A DNA stretch of 31,516 nt, from the NCBI GenBank assembly GCA_017467965.1, contig JAFUJZ010000029.1:1-31516 (forward strand), given 5' to 3'. Positions within the stretch are counted from its first letter, which is position 1, and the number at the start of each line of letters is the position of its first letter. The DNA is from Clostridia bacterium. Lineage in GTDB: Bacteria; Bacillota_A; Clostridia; UMGS1883. Made by a program: the position numbers and the translations under genes. The notes under the pieces were generated by a model. That model had not been told where the DNA came from. It saw only the letters and a program-made list of their open reading frames with translations, and did no database searches. Below are positions 16,550-23,678 of this stretch, in pieces.

Positions 16550-16956
16550 TTTTTTGCTTCTTCCACCCTTTGCGCCATACTCACATCAAAACCGTTAATT
16601 TTCTGCAAAAATCTTATAAACTCCTGATACTCTCCCGGGTTATCGATAAGCGCTGTGAGTAAATCCTCAGGTGTTTTCACGCCGTAGGAATCCTGGAGTG
16701 CGGCATTATAAAGAGGTGGATACACCACGCTCTGTACCATAAGCTTTTTCAAATACTTACCATAATCAATCCTCACTGTGCCCTTTTCCCTTATGGTACA
16801 TTCCTCTCTGATTTTTTCATCCTCACGCGTTGTAATATGTCTTATTTCCCACGCGGCAGCCTCGCCGTTTTCATCCTTTACAGCTTCCGTTACCTTATAA
16901 AACACATTATCCTTTTTTATCCTGTTTTCCTTAAGAAAAAGCTTCAGACTATCCAT
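16546..16956 (-). CDS. Phage tail assembly chaperone, XkdN-like
   Basis: A 136-residue protein starting at ATG 16956 after AAGGAG (the longer frame from 16974 adds MRRREK and covers the ribosome binding site). The C-terminal part (VQSVVYPPLYNAALQDSYGVKTPEDLL... MRIDYGKYL before it) matches the XkdN-type TAC family, which binds the tape measure protein before tail polymerisation. It ends at TGA 16546-16548 directly after a slippery heptamer, and is continued by the -1 extension. The usual client, the tape measure gene, is not present downstream. Confidence 0.88.
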   Translation of the reverse strand: MDSLKLFLKENRIKKDNVFYKVTEAVKDENGEAAAWEIRHITTREDEKIREECTIREKGTVRIDYGKYLKKLMVQSVVYPPLYNAALQDSYGVKTPEDLLTALIDNPGEYQEFIRFLQKINGFDVSMAQRVEEAKN

Positions 16957-16976
16957 TTTTTCTCTCCTTCTCAACC

Positions 16977-17013
16977 TTTTGCACCAATGGGGTCTGACCC
17001 CATTGGTGCAAAA
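16977..17013. repeat. 37-base perfect palindrome between tube and chaperone genes
   Basis: Arms TTTTGCACCAATGGGGTC (16977-16994) and its exact complement (16996-17013) around one central base. In the operon transcript it would form a very stable hairpin 14 bases after the tube stop codon and just before the chaperone ribosome binding site. It lacks a terminator U-run beyond the stem. Palindromes with a GGGGTCTGACCCC-like core occur as dispersed repeats in bacterial genomes; origin here is inference. Confidence 0.9.
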
Positions 17014-17027
17014 TCATCCTTTCTTTT

Positions 17028-17501
17028 TTACACCATGCCGTTTAACAAGCTGAACTTCTTAGGCATCTTAAAATCTTCAAAGGTGCCCGAAATATCCTCA
17101 GCGAGATAATCTCCCTCAGCGTCAAACTTTGCAAGTATACCTCCGTCAATATTGCATCCTGTAAACACTATCGTCTGCACCCCTGCCCCACTTGCAGGGT
17201 CATTATTTGTCACCTGAATATCAAAATAAATATCCTCGCCTGTTTCCTTGTACTCCATAAGCATCTGTCTAAAAACCGACTGATTATAGTGTGCCTTGCC
17301 ACGGAACACACCCGTCCAGCCGTTAGCCTTGTTACCTCTGCCTGTTTGCCCTAAAATAGGCACGGTATTCTTGTTTTTTGTAATAGAGGCTTCAAAATTA
17401 ATCATCTGCATAAAATTGTAGCGGTTTGACCCAACAGTCACATAGCACTCCGCCAAGGACGCCGATACAGCGTCGCTACCCTTCATCGTAATTGTCGCCA
17501 T
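17028..17501 (-). CDS. Phage tail tube protein, XkdM-like (DUF2001)
   Basis: This protein forms the inner tube of the contractile tail. It has 157 residues, close to XkdM (about 147-150), with MATITMKGSDAVSASLAECYV, VPILGQTGRGNKANGWTGVFRGKAHYNQSVFRQML and YLAEDISGTFEDFKMP typical of the family. The ATG at 17501 follows AGGAGGAAT. It directly follows the sheath gene (13-base gap), as in PBSX. Confidence 0.93.
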   Translation of the reverse strand: MATITMKGSDAVSASLAECYVTVGSNRYNFMQMINFEASITKNKNTVPILGQTGRGNKANGWTGVFRGKAHYNQSVFRQMLMEYKETGEDIYFDIQVTNNDPASGAGVQTIVFTGCNIDGGILAKFDAEGDYLAEDISGTFEDFKMPKKFSLLNGMV

Positions 17502-17514
17502 TTTATTCCTCCTA

Positions 17515-18819
17515 TTATTCTACCGTTGTTGAAATATAAAGCTGTGTCATTGAGTTAATGGGGCAAATTTTGCTCAAAATAACAACGCTTGTTTTGTTAT
17601 TGCCCTTTTTAACCTCAATATCCTCATCCTTGAAAGGCTCAATGGCACGCATCTTTACAAGGCTCTTTCTATGCTCTGTAATATCGTTCCAGAGCGACAC
17701 TCTCCCCGCCTCATCGTTAGGGACCATACCAAGATATTTATTCTTAAAAAGGTTAGCATCGTCACAGGCAATCTGGTCAATAATTCTCACAGTCTGGTTT
17801 TCACAAAAAACCTCTCCCATTTCAGCCGTGGTTGTCACAAGCGAATTAATATCCGCAAGTATTCTCCACTCGTCATCCACCTTATGAGCAATAAACTTAC
17901 CTTTTTTTATGCCCGCTTCAAGATCCGCCTGCGTATACGAGCCTATAAGTTCAAACACACCGTTATAAACACGGTTTGTAAGACTCTTATATATTTCGCA
18001 CCCTGCTGCAGCACCTGCCACAAACCACACAAAGCTTGCCGTATTGAACATCTTGTCATTTACCGAAGTATCAACATTTATAACACCTATGTCATCTGCC
18101 TCCGTCTTATAAAGTACACTCTGGAACTTAACTCCTCTTTCCTCTCTCATTCTCTTTGTGTATGCCGCAATAAGACTATTAACATTATCGTCCGTGCTTG
18201 CCACCGCCAGCACATTAAAGCTTATATTCTCGCACTTATCAAGAAAGCTCTGATAATTCTCTCCTGTAACAGTAGCGTTACTGCCCCCAGTAAGTGCTGT
18301 TGCCGCGCAAACCTCCAAAGTAGCAGCAGTATCCCATATTACATAATCATTGTCCTTAAGCTCTGCTGCACTCTTTACCTTCTGTACATCACGCTTCACG
18401 TTGCTGTAGTATGTAGCAACATCAAAATAACTGTTATCGTCAATATTTTCACTCACTCTTATCTTGATATTGTTACCGCAAATACCACTATAGCGCGCCT
18501 TGGCAAAACTACCCTCAGCTTTTACGCCCTCGCCTAATCTGTACACGTAAACTTTCGACGCATTCAAAAACAAATCTCTCATACAGCGCATTTTGCTGTG
18601 TGTATACGCATAGCCGAAAATTTTCATACTGTCAGTATAAAAATCATCCGCCGTAACCGCAAAAAACTCGTTTTCAACACCCCAGTCAAGCTCTATAGCG
18701 ACAGCGCACACGCCTCTTTCCGACACCTCGCCCGATGCGCTGAGTGCCGACACAAAGTTTACGTATGTACCGGGCAGTACCTTGTTATAATTAGTGAACG
18801 TACCTCCGCCCAATGCCAT
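17515..18819 (-). CDS. Phage tail sheath protein, XkdK-like
   Basis: The contractile sheath subunit, 434 residues (XkdK is about 466). It begins MALGGGTFTNYNKVLPGTYVNF, the usual start for this family, and shows VYVYRLGEGVKAEG, a middle domain with FNVLAVASTDDNVNSLIAAYTKRMREERGVKFQSV, and a C-terminal interlocking part VVILSKICPINSMTQLYISTTVE. The frame is undamaged. GGGAGGG before the ATG lies inside the 3' end of the small upstream gene. Its presence shows a contractile (myovirus-type) tail. Confidence 0.95.
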   Translation of the reverse strand: MALGGGTFTNYNKVLPGTYVNFVSALSASGEVSERGVCAVAIELDWGVENEFFAVTADDFYTDSMKIFGYAYTHSKMRCMRDLFLNASKVYVYRLGEGVKAEGSFAKARYSGICGNNIKIRVSENIDDNSYFDVATYYSNVKRDVQKVKSAAELKDNDYVIWDTAATLEVCAATALTGGSNATVTGENYQSFLDKCENISFNVLAVASTDDNVNSLIAAYTKRMREERGVKFQSVLYKTEADDIGVINVDTSVNDKMFNTASFVWFVAGAAAGCEIYKSLTNRVYNGVFELIGSYTQADLEAGIKKGKFIAHKVDDEWRILADINSLVTTTAEMGEVFCENQTVRIIDQIACDDANLFKNKYLGMVPNDEAGRVSLWNDITEHRKSLVKMRAIEPFKDEDIEVKKGNNKTSVVILSKICPINSMTQLYISTTVE

Positions 18820-18822
18820 AAC

Positions 18823-18969
18823 TTAAACCCTCCCTTTCAAAAACTTGTCTATAATAGCTTCCGCCTCTTCAATTTCATATGTTTTTTCTTCATCAAAGAG
18901 GGCCTCAATAATATCAATTTTTCCTTTGAACTTTTCAGCCTCTTTTAATTCATCCTTCGTGTATTCCAC
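18823..18969 (-). CDS. Small conserved phage protein upstream of the sheath
   Basis: A 48-residue acidic protein (VEYTKDELKEAEKFKGKIDI... ending EEAEAIIDKFLKGRV). The GTG at 18969 follows AAGGAGG closely (3 bases). A longer frame from 19023 would overlap the tail terminator gene by 74 bases. Short proteins of this kind (YTKEQL...LLEDDKEYTLEEVEKLIEKFLK pattern, from memory) often stand just before the sheath gene in Clostridial PBSX-like phages. Function unknown. Confidence 0.75.
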   Translation of the reverse strand: MEYTKDELKEAEKFKGKIDIIEALFDEEKTYEIEEAEAIIDKFLKGRV

Positions 18970-19393
18970 AAACCTCCTCCTTCCCACCGATGCTTTCCAT
19001 AAGCGCAGTTTCATCATTCTCATTTTCCTTTACGGACGAAACATCATAAAACACCTTAAATATCATTTTATCTCCGTCATTTACAGCACTCATTCTTCTT
19101 CCGTATACACTTATCCCGCCAACCTCAACAAAATTAAGTGCGCTAAAAAGCTTTCCCGCAATCTTCTCCGACATAAGGTTTTTATGGTCCGAATCATCCT
19201 CCGCCGTGATGCTCATTTCCACTCTCAGAAAAAACCTGCCCCCCAGAAGATTTATCTTTTCCACACCTTTTATCTCAACAAAAAAGCATGGCTTCTTAAC
19301 ATTCTGATACACCTTTTCCGTATATACAGGGTGCCTTTTGTCAAAAAGCTTAAAAATCTTTTCACTTACCGCACCCGTCAGCATACCAAGCAT
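18950..19393 (-). CDS. Phage tail terminator family protein (YqbJ/DUF6838-like)
   Basis: A 147-residue protein in the tail-completion slot between head closure and sheath. LFDKRHPVYTEKVYQNVKKPCFFVEI is the typical N-terminal block of these proteins, which cap the tail tube and sheath at the head end. The ATG at 19393 follows AGGGGGA by 7 bases. The gene overlaps the small pre-sheath gene by 20 bases. The HK97 gp10-like gene that often precedes it is absent. Confidence 0.8.
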   Translation of the reverse strand: MLGMLTGAVSEKIFKLFDKRHPVYTEKVYQNVKKPCFFVEIKGVEKINLLGGRFFLRVEMSITAEDDSDHKNLMSEKIAGKLFSALNFVEVGGISVYGRRMSAVNDGDKMIFKVFYDVSSVKENENDETALMESIGGKEEVCGIHEG

Positions 19394-19405
19394 ACATAAA
19401 TCCCC

Positions 19406-19774
19406 CTACGCATAGTTTTTCTCTATTTCTGCCATAACCTCGTTATGTGAAACATAAAAGCTCATTTCACCGCTTCTTGCATACATACTGCATCTGCCTG
19501 AGTCATATATCTCAATCCTACTCCCGGGCTTTATCTCATATTCAGGCGGCACAAAAATCTTCGCCTTTTTAGTTATCCTAAGGCTGTTATTCTTTTCACT
19601 GCCTGCATTTTCTCCAAAAAGATATGCCTTCACCGACAACCTGCACGGTATCATCACATATTTTTCCTTTTCCCTAAACACAGTTTTTCCGTCAACAAAC
19701 AAAGGTTCCTTTTCATACACCGTGCATCTGTGAGTATAAAAAGGCTCCAATGCCTTTTTCATTTTTTCTACCAT
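19406..19774 (-). CDS. Phage head closure (stopper) protein, YqbH/XkdH-like
   Basis: A 122-residue beta-rich protein: THRCTVYEKEPLFVDGKTVFREKEKYVMIPCRLSV, KAKIFVPPEYEIKPGSRIEIYD and C-terminal HNEVMAEIEKNYA. The pattern and position after the connector fit the SPP1 gp16-type head closure proteins that seal the portal after DNA packaging. It overlaps the connector's 3' end by 7 bases. Confidence 0.82.
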   Translation of the reverse strand: MVEKMKKALEPFYTHRCTVYEKEPLFVDGKTVFREKEKYVMIPCRLSVKAYLFGENAGSEKNNSLRITKKAKIFVPPEYEIKPGSRIEIYDSGRCSMYARSGEMSFYVSHNEVMAEIEKNYA

Positions 19775-20121
19775 TTGAGCCTCCTGAAAGAAAGTATTTC
19801 CTCCCGTCCGCTGCTAAGAAGAGTGTCAATCAGCTCGTCTGTATCGCTCTCATCACTAAACGTAACCGACACATCCCCCTCTGACACACTTTTCACCACA
19901 TTTCCTCCCTCTCTTGATTTCACGGCAAGGAGATATTCTCCCGCCGCAATATCAAGAAGTGTAAACCTCAATTCATCAGGAACACTTTCGCAGTTAATAG
20001 CATTCACTATACTCATTTCCGCTCTTTCGAGAGCACGCTTCAATTCACTTTCTTCATTTTCCTCTGTCTCAAAACCCATATCCGAAAGCCGTTCACGCAG
20101 TGCTTCATAGTTTAACATCAA
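19768..20121 (-). CDS. Phage head-tail connector protein (YqbG/gp15-like)
   Basis: A 117-residue, mainly helical protein directly after the major capsid gene. LKRALERAEMSIVNAINCESVPDELRFTLLDIAAGEYLLAVK is the standard helical bundle of gp6/gp15 adaptors that dock onto the portal. The C-terminus (SFRRLKW) is also typical. The gap to the capsid gene is 9 bases. Confidence 0.85.
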   Translation of the reverse strand: MMLNYEALRERLSDMGFETEENEESELKRALERAEMSIVNAINCESVPDELRFTLLDIAAGEYLLAVKSREGGNVVKSVSEGDVSVTFSDESDTDELIDTLLSSGREEILSFRRLKW

Positions 20122-20130
20122 TACCGCCCC

Positions 20131-21087
20131 TTATTCCGCACTAAGGTTTGTAATAGAGCCGTGTAAAAACGCAGGACCATGCGCAAGACCAATCTGTGAA
20201 TAAATCTGAATCATATCAGATGCACCTGTCTTGGCAAGCTGTTCTTCAAAAATAACACCCTTTTCGGGCACAGCCTGGAATACCGGTGCAATATGTGCCA
20301 CATCAGCAACTAAGATTGTGTCCTTAGGCATAAATCTGTCCCATACAATACCCATACGGCAAAAATCTGTTTCAATCTGTGTAATATTCACGCCGCCGAT
20401 ATTTTCTCTTGCGCCCATTGTTGCATTGAACTGATTAGCATAAATATCTGTAATCATCTGCTTCTGGTATGCGGGTAAAAGCATCACACAATTGTCAAAA
20501 TACGCGCCAGCTTCTGCCATTTGACGGAAAAGAGAATCAAGCATACTCTTTGTGAGCACACCGCCCTCAGCATCAATAGTCGTGCCGCTCTTTGTAAGCT
20601 CAACAAGACCGCGTGTTTTGTTTGCATCAGTTGCACTTTTCGCCTTATTGAACACACCGTTAATAAAGCTGTGTTCAACGTCACGTGCAATCTTCACAAG
20701 CTTGTGATGAATCTGGAACGCCTTTTCGTCCTCCACGCTGTTTGCCATAGTGCTGTTTAATCCCGACATATTGCCGCTGTTGGACATCTTCATATATGTA
20801 AGGTTAATAACCTCCTGATGAATCTGTACCACGTTTGTCTCCTGTTCGCGTGCAATAAGACTTGAACCAGGTGCCGTCACAGACGCCGATTCCGAAATCG
20901 CAGGCTGAGTTGCTTCGGGGTAATCAAAAAGCACCGCCGTAGGGAACTCACTCGTTGCCGTCTGTCTGCCACCTGTCAAACCGCCAATCATTGAAAGAAG
21001 CGGCGTCTGACTTGCATCCGCTGTAAATAATTCACCTGCATAATTAGGCAAATTCCAACTTGTACCTACTCCTGTAACTACTGCCAT
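20131..21087 (-). CDS. Major capsid protein, SU10-type (DUF5309-like)
   Basis: A 318-residue HK97-fold coat protein. FTADASQTPLLSMIGGLTGGRQT near the N-terminus, LIAREQETNVVQIHQEVINLTYMKMSNSG, and the C-terminal HIAPVFQAVPEKGVIFEEQLAKTG ... SQIGLAHGPAFLHGSI are hallmarks of the SU10 major capsid family. The ATG follows AGGAGGAATTATTTT. No N-terminal protease-processed delta domain or protease gene is seen; a GP20-type scaffold precedes it instead. Confidence 0.9.
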   Translation of the reverse strand: MAVVTGVGTSWNLPNYAGELFTADASQTPLLSMIGGLTGGRQTATSEFPTAVLFDYPEATQPAISESASVTAPGSSLIAREQETNVVQIHQEVINLTYMKMSNSGNMSGLNSTMANSVEDEKAFQIHHKLVKIARDVEHSFINGVFNKAKSATDANKTRGLVELTKSGTTIDAEGGVLTKSMLDSLFRQMAEAGAYFDNCVMLLPAYQKQMITDIYANQFNATMGARENIGGVNITQIETDFCRMGIVWDRFMPKDTILVADVAHIAPVFQAVPEKGVIFEEQLAKTGASDMIQIYSQIGLAHGPAFLHGSITNLSAE

Positions 21088-21123
21088 AAAATAATTCCTC
21101 CTAAAATTTTGTTTTATATATCT

Positions 21124-21208
21124 AAATTTTGCATAGCAAAATTTATTTCTTGTTTTGCGTTATGCACTTCATTCACCACTGTCGCGCAGCGTCATTTTGC
21201 ATTTTGCA
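21124..21208. repeat. Repeat-like DNA between scaffold and capsid genes
   Basis: The only sizeable gap in the head module. It contains a perfect inverted repeat AAATTTTGC-ATA-GCAAAATTT (21124-21144) and a TTTGCATTTTGCATTACGCA tract (about 21194-21213) that resembles TGCATTCTGCAC motifs elsewhere in the window (about 6707 and 26065). It appears to be host dispersed-repeat DNA inserted into the operon. Confidence 0.6.
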
Positions 21209-21631
21209 TTACGCAAGTATAACCCCTTCTGCTGCTGCCTGCTGTTTTATTCTTATTGCTTCAATGGTATTGCCTCTTTTTCTCGCCTCTCCAAGTCTCA
21301 CCTCAAAGTCGTTTTTCATCGCGTCAGGTAACTTCTCACTGCTCTTTCCTGGCTTAAAGCTTCTGCGCATATTCTCAAACAAAAAGCTTGTCTCCTTTTC
21401 GCTCTTAAGCCTTTCAATCTGCTCATTCACATCACCCTGTGTGTCAATTAGTGCCTTAACCGCCTTTATGTTTCTTGCGCCGCTTTCGTATAGGGCAATA
21501 TCCAGCATATTTTCTTTTCTTAAATCCTCAATTTTTCTTTCGTATTCACTTTTTATTAGGTCAACGTTCTCCAATATCCTGTCACAAATATCTTCACCAA
21601 CGCCCAAACTCAAAAGCTCATCTCTATTCAT
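21209..21631 (-). CDS. Phage scaffolding protein, GP20-like
   Basis: From ATG 21631 (after AAAAAGGAGAA) it has 140 residues; the longer frame from 21667 adds twelve basic residues and covers the ribosome binding site. LGVGEDICDRILENVDLIKSEYERKIEDLRKEN... ALYESGARNIKAVKALIDTQG is the common pattern of GP20 minor structural/scaffold proteins: a helical, charged N-terminal half. Family members are usually 160-200 residues, so this one is short. It overlaps the portal gene by 8 bases. Confidence 0.85.
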   Translation of the reverse strand: MNRDELLSLGVGEDICDRILENVDLIKSEYERKIEDLRKENMLDIALYESGARNIKAVKALIDTQGDVNEQIERLKSEKETSFLFENMRRSFKPGKSSEKLPDAMKNDFEVRLGEARKRGNTIEAIRIKQQAAAEGVILA

Positions 21632-22991
21632 CCAAATTCTCCTTTTTCGCCATTTCCTTCTTTGCATCCTTAACCCATGGGTGCATCAAAAGCACTGTTT
21701 CCTCGCTGAGCACCTCTCTGCTCTTTATGCAGTTGTCAATAGCCTCACTTTCATTTACAAGACAGTCACGATTAAAAATAATATCCGCTCTCTCGCCTTC
21801 AAAGTATCCGTAACCGTAAATTTCCATATACTCATTTACAATCTCGCATACTCTATGGAAAGCATATCCAAACTCTATCTCAGCCTCGCTCATATCCAGA
21901 TCAATATCCGAAAACATAGCCTTCATAACCAGCTGATTGGGGTTATTGCCGAGCTTATCACTCTTTGCATCATAGCCCATGGCATTTTCTACAATAGCGC
22001 TCTTCAAAAGGTTTACCATAACAGCATAATTCTCACTGTCAAACTGCGTGTTTAAGGTCTTTATATCCCCGGGTGCACCATCAACAGTCTTAACTTTTAC
22101 CGCACCGTATGTAGCCAGATTTTGTCTGAACTCTCCCAAATCCGTACCGTCGTAATTCTGCAATACGAGAATAGTATTTCTCGCATCCTCCTGCATATTA
22201 TTTTCAAAATCCGATAATGTCCTGTTCAAAGCATCCTGCAGGCTCTTCACTCTCGTAATCAAGGGCATTTCCTTTTCGTTGTACTTAAAAGCAATCAGCG
22301 GTATTTCCTCCCGTGTAAAATATCCGCTCTCGCCTACCTTACAAAGCACTCCGTCATCAACCTCAAAGGTTTCAACCTTCCCCTTTGAATACACCTCCAC
22401 CATTTCACGTACACAGTATTCCTTGCCCTTGTACCCTTCCACAGTGTAAAGCCTGAGTGCCTTCTCAAGCTCGGTATGTTCACTATCCTTCCAGTATGCA
22501 ATCATCTCATAAGCAGGGATTCTCTTAAATCTTAGCATTTCTTTTTCGTCTGTGTATAAATACAGCCACCCAAGCCCCATATTCACCGCATCACGGAGCA
22601 TACATTTCATAATCCTCTGAAAATCCCGTCCCAGATTTTTCTTAAGAATACTTATATAAGCCTCATTCTCGCCGTCAATAACAGCTTCTCTCCCCAAAAG
22701 ATAATTAACCTTCTGATTAACCATTCTCTGATACTGATTGTCCACAATGGTATTGTTCGGCAAATTCTCAATTTTCTTAAGCTTGCCGTCACGACCGATA
22801 GCCGTTCTCTCACGCTTTAAAATATCGTGCTCACCTTTAAAATACCTCTCACCGTCAATCATGTCTCTGCGTCTGTCATCCTTTTTCCAAAGGGCAATCT
22901 CGTTCTCAAAAAACTCCCTCTCACTCATTGCCGCACCCTCACGGTTAAGCTTTTCAATAACTGCCTCTGTCACATTCGTCCAGATACTCAC
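21624..22991 (-). CDS. Phage portal protein, SPP1 gp6-like
   Basis: The dodecameric ring through which DNA enters the head. From GTG 22991 (after AAAGGTGG by 6 bases) the protein has 455 residues; a TTG at 23012 would add 7 residues and overlap the upstream stop. Motifs include MIDGERYFKGEHDIL, IVDNQYQRMVNQKVNYLLGR, the central LIAFKYNEKEMPLITRVKSLQDALNRTLSDFENNMQED and SGNNPNQ-like LGNNPNQLVMKAMFSDIDLDM. All are standard for this portal family and the frame is intact. Confidence 0.93.
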   Translation of the reverse strand: MSIWTNVTEAVIEKLNREGAAMSEREFFENEIALWKKDDRRRDMIDGERYFKGEHDILKRERTAIGRDGKLKKIENLPNNTIVDNQYQRMVNQKVNYLLGREAVIDGENEAYISILKKNLGRDFQRIMKCMLRDAVNMGLGWLYLYTDEKEMLRFKRIPAYEMIAYWKDSEHTELEKALRLYTVEGYKGKEYCVREMVEVYSKGKVETFEVDDGVLCKVGESGYFTREEIPLIAFKYNEKEMPLITRVKSLQDALNRTLSDFENNMQEDARNTILVLQNYDGTDLGEFRQNLATYGAVKVKTVDGAPGDIKTLNTQFDSENYAVMVNLLKSAIVENAMGYDAKSDKLGNNPNQLVMKAMFSDIDLDMSEAEIEFGYAFHRVCEIVNEYMEIYGYGYFEGERADIIFNRDCLVNESEAIDNCIKSREVLSEETVLLMHPWVKDAKKEMAKKENLDE

Positions 22992-23008
22992 CCATATCCA
23001 CCTTTCTG

Positions 23009-23665
23009 TCAATACAATCCGTCTGCACCGCGTGACATCATCTCGTAAAGATGCTCTGTCAGCCTGTCCGAAATACTCTCAATGTCGCTTTCTTTTTCGA
23101 TTGTATTGTTGTTTGTAACCTCTATTTTCACATTTCCCGACCTTTGTGCAAACATATTTCCGCTCACATCAAGTATCCTGTCAATTTTGCTTTTCCCCAC
23201 AAATTTTATACTGTCAATACTCTTTACAGCTTCACTTTGACCGCTTTCAAAATAATTAATCAGCCTCTCCTCTTTAAGAGTGCTCTCTTCATTTTCAAAG
23301 CCTGTCCAAAAATCCTCACGCATCATTTTTTCTGCAAAAAATCCCATCTCGGGCATATCTTTACCAAAAGGCTCATATATCGCAAAATCCTCATGCTTTG
23401 TGTAAAATTCCCCTTCTGCAAGCGCAAGCTCTGCAGTGCGCTTATACAGCTTATCGTTGTATATATAACCGTATTCTTTTTTTCTCGCATGGTATTCCTC
23501 TGCAGCTTCCATGCGTGCTATTTTTTTATCATCTTCCCAATCCTCGGTACTATATGTCCTTGCTACTTCGTACCATTCATTTTCGTCGTCATAAATTACC
23601 GCCGAAAAAAACTCCGTACCATAAAGCAAATCAAAAATATTGCTCCACTCTCTTATATTCCCCAT
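23009..23665 (-). CDS. Unrecognised 218-residue phage-cassette protein between large terminase and portal
   Basis: Starts at ATG 23665 (after GAAGGAAG), 13 bases beyond the terminase stop; the longer frame from 23722 overlaps terL and has no ribosome binding site. I do not recognise the family. It is acidic and rich in aromatic residues in the first 130 residues (EWYEVARTYSTEDWEDDKKI; EMGFFAEKMMREDFWTGF). The last 45 residues change character: a beta-strand-like NVKIEVTNNNT, then an amphipathic helix KESDIESISDRLTEHLYEMM. This ending resembles, from memory, the C-terminal tails of Clostridial phage tape measure proteins (valine-rich strand, REEADID-type turn, final helix). That similarity is unproven. 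It may instead be a minor head protein. Confidence 0.75.
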   Translation of the reverse strand: MGNIREWSNIFDLLYGTEFFSAVIYDDENEWYEVARTYSTEDWEDDKKIARMEAAEEYHARKKEYGYIYNDKLYKRTAELALAEGEFYTKHEDFAIYEPFGKDMPEMGFFAEKMMREDFWTGFENEESTLKEERLINYFESGQSEAVKSIDSIKFVGKSKIDRILDVSGNMFAQRSGNVKIEVTNNNTIEKESDIESISDRLTEHLYEMMSRGADGLY

Positions 23666-23678
23666 AACAACACTTCCT

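Noticed and set aside
16977..17013. Rho-independent terminator inside the phage operon
   Set aside because: The hairpin is strong but the transcript continues with GGTTGAGAAGGAG rather than a U-run on the coding strand, and the next gene's ribosome binding site follows at once.
17671..18537. 288-residue plus-strand open frame
   Set aside because: Antisense to the tail sheath gene; composition and lack of a start signal mark it as a shadow.
21129..22055. 308-residue plus-strand open frame
   Set aside because: Antisense shadow of the portal, scaffold and gap region. No ribosome binding site, low-complexity Ser/Leu/Ile composition, and the minus frames have clear homology.
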